Assembly (NCBI GenBank): GCA_934096585.1
Contig: CAKOMG010000004.1
Span: 143,545-207,544 of the forward strand
Origin: an uncultured Bacilli bacterium
GTDB lineage: Bacteria; Bacillota_I; Bacilli_A; ML615J-28; CAG-698
Length of the DNA stretch: 64,000 nucleotides
Reading direction: 5' to 3'
In this document: positions 61,187 to 64,000 of the stretch, piece after piece
How positions within the stretch are numbered: the first letter of the stretch is position 1
Layout: each line of letters opens with the position of its first letter
Translations under genes and position numbers: made by a program
The notes under the pieces: generated by a model
The model's database searches: none
Seen by the model: only the letters and a program-made list of their open reading frames with translations
Told to the model about the DNA's origin: nothing

Positions 61187-62140
61187 ATGAAACCAACTAG
61201 AAGCAGTGTGAAAACATATCAACTTGATGCATCAGGAAATTATAATTTAATTGATGATGAAGCATTAGATGAAACTAATAATATGCAAATTATTGATAAT
61301 GAAACTATCAATAAAGAGATATTATATACTAATCCATTTCTTTTTAATATAGAAAAAAGTAATGGTTGTTATGTTGCTTCTATTGAAGATTTTTATTTAC
61401 AGGATAACAATCAAGCATATAATATGGGCTTGATACTAAGAAATGATGAACTAAAAAAAGGTAAAAGAAATAAAATAATAAAAAAGAATTTCAAAAGATG
61501 GAAAAAAGAAATCAATGATAGATTACAATTTGTCTTAACAAATGCAAATAATAAACTATTAGAAGCTAGTAGTAATAAAGTTATAGGTGTTAAGTTTATT
61601 AATAAATTTTTGTTGATTGTTAGTATTGTGATATGCTTATTATTGCTTTTTAACACAATAAAAATTATCAAACCCCTAGGTAATGTTTTTAAAATTATTA
61701 CGATAGTTATAATGCTTTTAGGAATAATTGGTTTAATTTTAAGCATCATTCAAGAATGCAAGAATTATAGCTATAAAAAAAGTATTAATGTTCATAAATC
61801 AAAATTGCATAAGTATGAAAAAGAAATTATAAAAGCTTATAAACATAATTATAAAAATACTTATAGTTATTATAAAAAAGGAATGAAAAAACAAATATTC
61901 AATAATGCTCCATTGACTATGGATAAAATAGTTATTGGTGGAGATAAAATTGATTATATTGAGAAGTCAACAGTTATTGTGAATGATAAATATATGAAAA
62001 ATATTATAAAAAAAGAAGGATTTTACATTACATATCAAGTACCTATTTTTTTATCTTATGTTTTAAGTATATTGAGTGGTGGCTATTTAATAGTCGAGTT
62101 AGTAATAGCATTAATTAAACATATTATGAAGGGAGAATGA
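61187..62140 (+). CDS. Membrane protein of unknown function
   Basis: A 317-residue protein. An N-terminal soluble part of about 140 residues (KPTRSSVKTYQLDASGNYNL...) ends in a basic helix, followed by two hydrophobic helices (about 143-190), a Lys/Tyr-rich middle segment, and a third helix (about 285-310) near the C terminus. AGGATG is the ribosome site. It ends in TGA two bases before the coiled-coil gene's ATG, so the two are probably one unit. I recognise no family. Confidence 0.6.
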   Translation: MKPTRSSVKTYQLDASGNYNLIDDEALDETNNMQIIDNETINKEILYTNPFLFNIEKSNGCYVASIEDFYLQDNNQAYNMGLILRNDELKKGKRNKIIKKNFKRWKKEINDRLQFVLTNANNKLLEASSNKVIGVKFINKFLLIVSIVICLLLLFNTIKIIKPLGNVFKIITIVIMLLGIIGLILSIIQECKNYSYKKSINVHKSKLHKYEKEIIKAYKHNYKNTYSYYKKGMKKQIFNNAPLTMDKIVIGGDKIDYIEKSTVIVNDKYMKNIIKKEGFYITYQVPIFLSYVLSILSGGYLIVELVIALIKHIMKGE

Positions 62141-62142
62141 AT

Positions 62143-64000
62143 ATGGCAAACAAAAAAGAAGATGCAAAAACTACGAAAGTAGCAAAAAAGAAAGTAACAC
62201 CAGGAGAAACTTCAACTTCTAAAGCAAAAAAAGCCCCAACAAAGGCAGCTACAAAAAAAGAAGCTCCAGTAATTAAGAAGAGAACAACTCCAGATGAAGC
62301 AAGTTCTCCTGTGCTAAAGAAAAAAGAAATTGTGAAAGAAGCAGAACCAAAGAAAGAAGAAAAAAATGACAAACCATCAATTTTAAAGAAAAGAGAACTT
62401 CCAGGTGATGCACCAAAAACATTAGAAAATAAAAGTGATACATCATCAATTTTAAAGAAGAGAGAACTTCCAGGTGATGCACCAAAAACATTAGAAAATA
62501 AAAGTGATACATCATCAATTTTAAAGAAGAGAGAACTTCCAGGTGATGCACAAAAAACATTAGAAAAGAAAAGTGATACATCATCAATTTTAAAGAAAAG
62601 AGAACTTCCAGGTGATGCTAAGGTTGAAGAATCAAGTCCACTTAAAAAGAAAATAAATTTAAGTGACCAATCTGAACCAATTTTTACTAAAACAGAAAAA
62701 GAAAGCTCACAAGAGAAAAGTTCATTAGACAAAATGCGTGAACGTATTGCAGCTCAAAAGAAATTAGAGCAAGATATGATGACGCAACAAGTATTACGTA
62801 ATCAAGAAAAAGAAGGATTGCGTTCTAAATTAAGTAAATTAAATAAAGAACTTGTTGAAGAAGAACAACCAGAAATGCCTAAAGCAAACATCAGTTTTGA
62901 TTTAAAGAGTGAAGCTTTAGAAACACAAAATAAAAAATTGAAACAAGATATTGAAAAATTAAAGAATCAATTGCAAGCATTACTAGCTTTAGAATTCATG
63001 GATTTAAAAGTATTAGATCCTAATAATTTAACACTTGCTAATGATTTTGTTGAAGCAGTAAACAACATTAAAGATCAAGTTGAATTACAAAAAGATAAGG
63101 AAGAGCAATCATTAAAAGATGAATTACAATCTTTACAATTTGAACTTGATAACTTAAGAGCTAAAAATGAAGAAGCTAAAAAGGCAAGTACTGATATTAA
63201 ACGTGTAGCTCAACAAACTCAAAAAGCTTTAGATGAAGCTAAAAAAGCTATTCAAGAACAAGAAACAGATGAAGTTAGAGACTTTAAACAAGAAATTAAT
63301 GCTTTACATGAACAATTAGAAGCAAAAACAAAAGAACTTGAAACTCTTCAAAATGAAAAGAATATTTTAAAGAAGAATAATGAAGATTCAATTAAAGTTT
63401 TAAAAGCCACTCTAGAAAAACAAATTGAAAAGTTATCGTCTTCACTTGAAGTTAAAAATACTGAACTTGAAAAAGAAAAAGAATTAAATGAAACAATAAC
63501 TCAAGAAACAAAGAAACTAGAGGAACAAGTTACTACATTAGAACAAAAAATAAAAGAAATGAATGAAGAAAATAGTAATAATGTAAATCTTGAAAAAGAA
63601 AAAATCGAATTAGAGCAAAAATTAGAAGAACAAGCTAGTAAAGTTGATACATTGTTATTAGAATATCAAAAACAACTTGATGCAAAGGATAAAGAAATTG
63701 AAGAATTACGTAAGGCTATCTCATTAAAAGAAAAAGAATTAAATGAATCATTCACAAAAGAACAAGTAGATGAAAAAGAAGCAAAAATCATAGAACTTCA
63801 AGAATTAGTTTCTAAACAAGAAAAAGAATTAAGTAAATCATTCACAAAAGATCAAGTAGATGAAAAAGAAGCAAAAATAACAGAACTTCAAGAATTAGTT
63901 TCTAAACAAGAAAAAGAATTAAGTGAATCATTCACAAAAGAACAAGTAGATGAAAAAGAAGCAAAAATCATAGAACTTCAAGAATTAGTTTCTAAACAAG
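62143..64000 (+). CDS. Long coiled-coil protein with tandem repeats, 3' truncated by the window
   Basis: At least 619 residues, still open at the right edge. The start ATG has GGGAG upstream. Residues 1-75 are Lys/Ala/Thr-rich and disordered, like histone H1 tails. Residues 79-159 are 23-residue repeats containing ILKKRELPGDA. From about 190 on the protein is almost wholly heptad coiled coil, with one uncharged break (LQALLALEFMDLKVLDPNN, about 280). From 63721 it becomes exact 30-residue repeats (SFTKEQVDEKEAKIIELQEL). No membrane helix or signal peptide is seen. A cytoskeletal or spacer role is possible. Family unknown. Confidence 0.8.
   Translation, partial: MANKKEDAKTTKVAKKKVTPGETSTSKAKKAPTKAATKKEAPVIKKRTTPDEASSPVLKKKEIVKEAEPKKEEKNDKPSILKKRELPGDAPKTLENKSDTSSILKKRELPGDAPKTLENKSDTSSILKKRELPGDAQKTLEKKSDTSSILKKRELPGDAKVEESSPLKKKINLSDQSEPIFTKTEKESSQEKSSLDKMRERIAAQKKLEQDMMTQQVLRNQEKEGLRSKLSKLNKELVEEEQPEMPKANISFDLKSEALETQNKKLKQDIEKLKNQLQALLALEFMDLKVLDPNNLTLANDFVEAVNNIKDQVELQKDKEEQSLKDELQSLQFELDNLRAKNEEAKKASTDIKRVAQQTQKALDEAKKAIQEQETDEVRDFKQEINALHEQLEAKTKELETLQNEKNILKKNNEDSIKVLKATLEKQIEKLSSSLEVKNTELEKEKELNETITQETKKLEEQVTTLEQKIKEMNEENSNNVNLEKEKIELEQKLEEQASKVDTLLLEYQKQLDAKDKEIEELRKAISLKEKELNESFTKEQVDEKEAKIIELQELVSKQEKELSKSFTKDQVDEKEAKITELQELVSKQEKELSESFTKEQVDEKEAKIIELQELVSKQ
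62377..62618 (+). repeat. 69-bp tandem repeats (three full copies and a partial fourth)
   Basis: Copies start at 62377, 62446, 62515 and 62584, nearly identical at the DNA level, encoding 23 residues each with core SILKKRELPGDA. Confidence 0.92.
63721..64000 (+). repeat. 90-bp tandem repeats reaching the window edge
   Basis: Copies start at 63721, 63811 and 63901, and a fourth begins at 63991. The second and third copies differ at only a few bases. Each codes for 30 residues of coiled coil. Confidence 0.92.

Noticed and set aside
62377..62618. CRISPR-like array
   Set aside because: The repeats are contiguous without unique spacers and lie in frame in a coding sequence.
62124..62732. Long open frames on the minus strand opposite the coiled-coil gene, coding Phe/Ser-rich repeats
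   Set aside because: They mirror the 69-bp repeats and Lys/Glu-rich codons of the plus-strand gene, and have no ribosome site or promoter.
1..64000. rRNA or tRNA genes, insertion sequences, prophage modules
   Set aside because: None was recognised when reading both strands; the only structured RNA with support is the guanine riboswitch.

Overview
The window looks like chromosomal DNA of a low-GC Bacillota (class Bacilli) bacterium, most likely an uncultivated gut lineage near Erysipelotrichales or the RF39-like groups. The composition is very AT-rich, genes are tightly packed, promoters are often of the TGnTATAAT type, and short U-tailed hairpin terminators are common. TGA is a normal stop codon: tsaE, rimI and several other intact genes end in it. 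This rules out the Mycoplasma code. Muramoyl-amidases, a CHAP lipoprotein and a NagZ-like enzyme indicate a cell wall. Homologues of SpoIIQ, SpoIIID, YunB and CwlD are all present, which suggests an endospore former or a recent descendant of one. No rRNA, tRNA, CRISPR array, prophage or insertion sequence was found.

Layout. 1-15.8 kb: the end of a secreted M6-type protease, then a PHP phosphatase with a GNAT-like protein, a HAD phosphatase, DUF523, cardiolipin synthase, a CrtI-like oxidoreductase, gpsA, L-serine dehydratase, a cyclophilin, and a run of muramoyl-amidase, MATE exporter and SGNH hydrolase. 15.9-19.6 kb: a guanine-class riboswitch followed by two NCS2 nucleobase permeases and a flavin reductase-like protein. 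19.7-27.7 kb: a GH3 glycosidase fused to an amidohydrolase, a CHAP lipoprotein, and a sporulation neighbourhood (ywzB-like, spoIIQ, a YtrB-like ABC system whose ATPase has lost its catalytic motifs, spoIIID). 27.8-34.1 kb: a CCA-enzyme-like protein with damaged active-site motifs, the exoribonuclease YhaM and a giant PrsA-like surface foldase. 34.1-36.0 kb: a decaying patch with a 13-codon ORF, an unknown lipoprotein and a pseudogene.

36.1-43.9 kb: an informational operon walJ-rlmH-uvrB-mnmA-recD2 plus a small membrane protein, then yebC. 43.9-50.0 kb: a surface transglutaminase-like protein, a DtxR-family regulator, and the ferrous iron operon feoA-feoA-feoB with a Cys-rich protein, preceded by three matching palindromic operators. 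50.1-58.6 kb: a COG2509 flavoprotein, a serine hydrolase, an RlmA-type methyltransferase, yunB, a NifU-like scaffold, a glycerophosphodiesterase lipoprotein, an S1-domain protein and cwlD. 58.7-64 kb: the t6A cluster tsaE-tsaB-rimI-tsaD, an unknown membrane protein, and a long coiled-coil protein with two families of tandem repeats that runs off the window.

Most of the window is housekeeping. The parts that stand out are the catalytically dead ABC ATPase inside a sporulation locus, the GH3-amidohydrolase fusion, the motif-damaged CCA homologue, the triple-operator iron switch, the SigE-like promoters woven into terminators at yunB and cwlD, and the repeat-built coiled-coil protein at the right edge. 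All functional calls come from reading motifs by eye; no database search was run.
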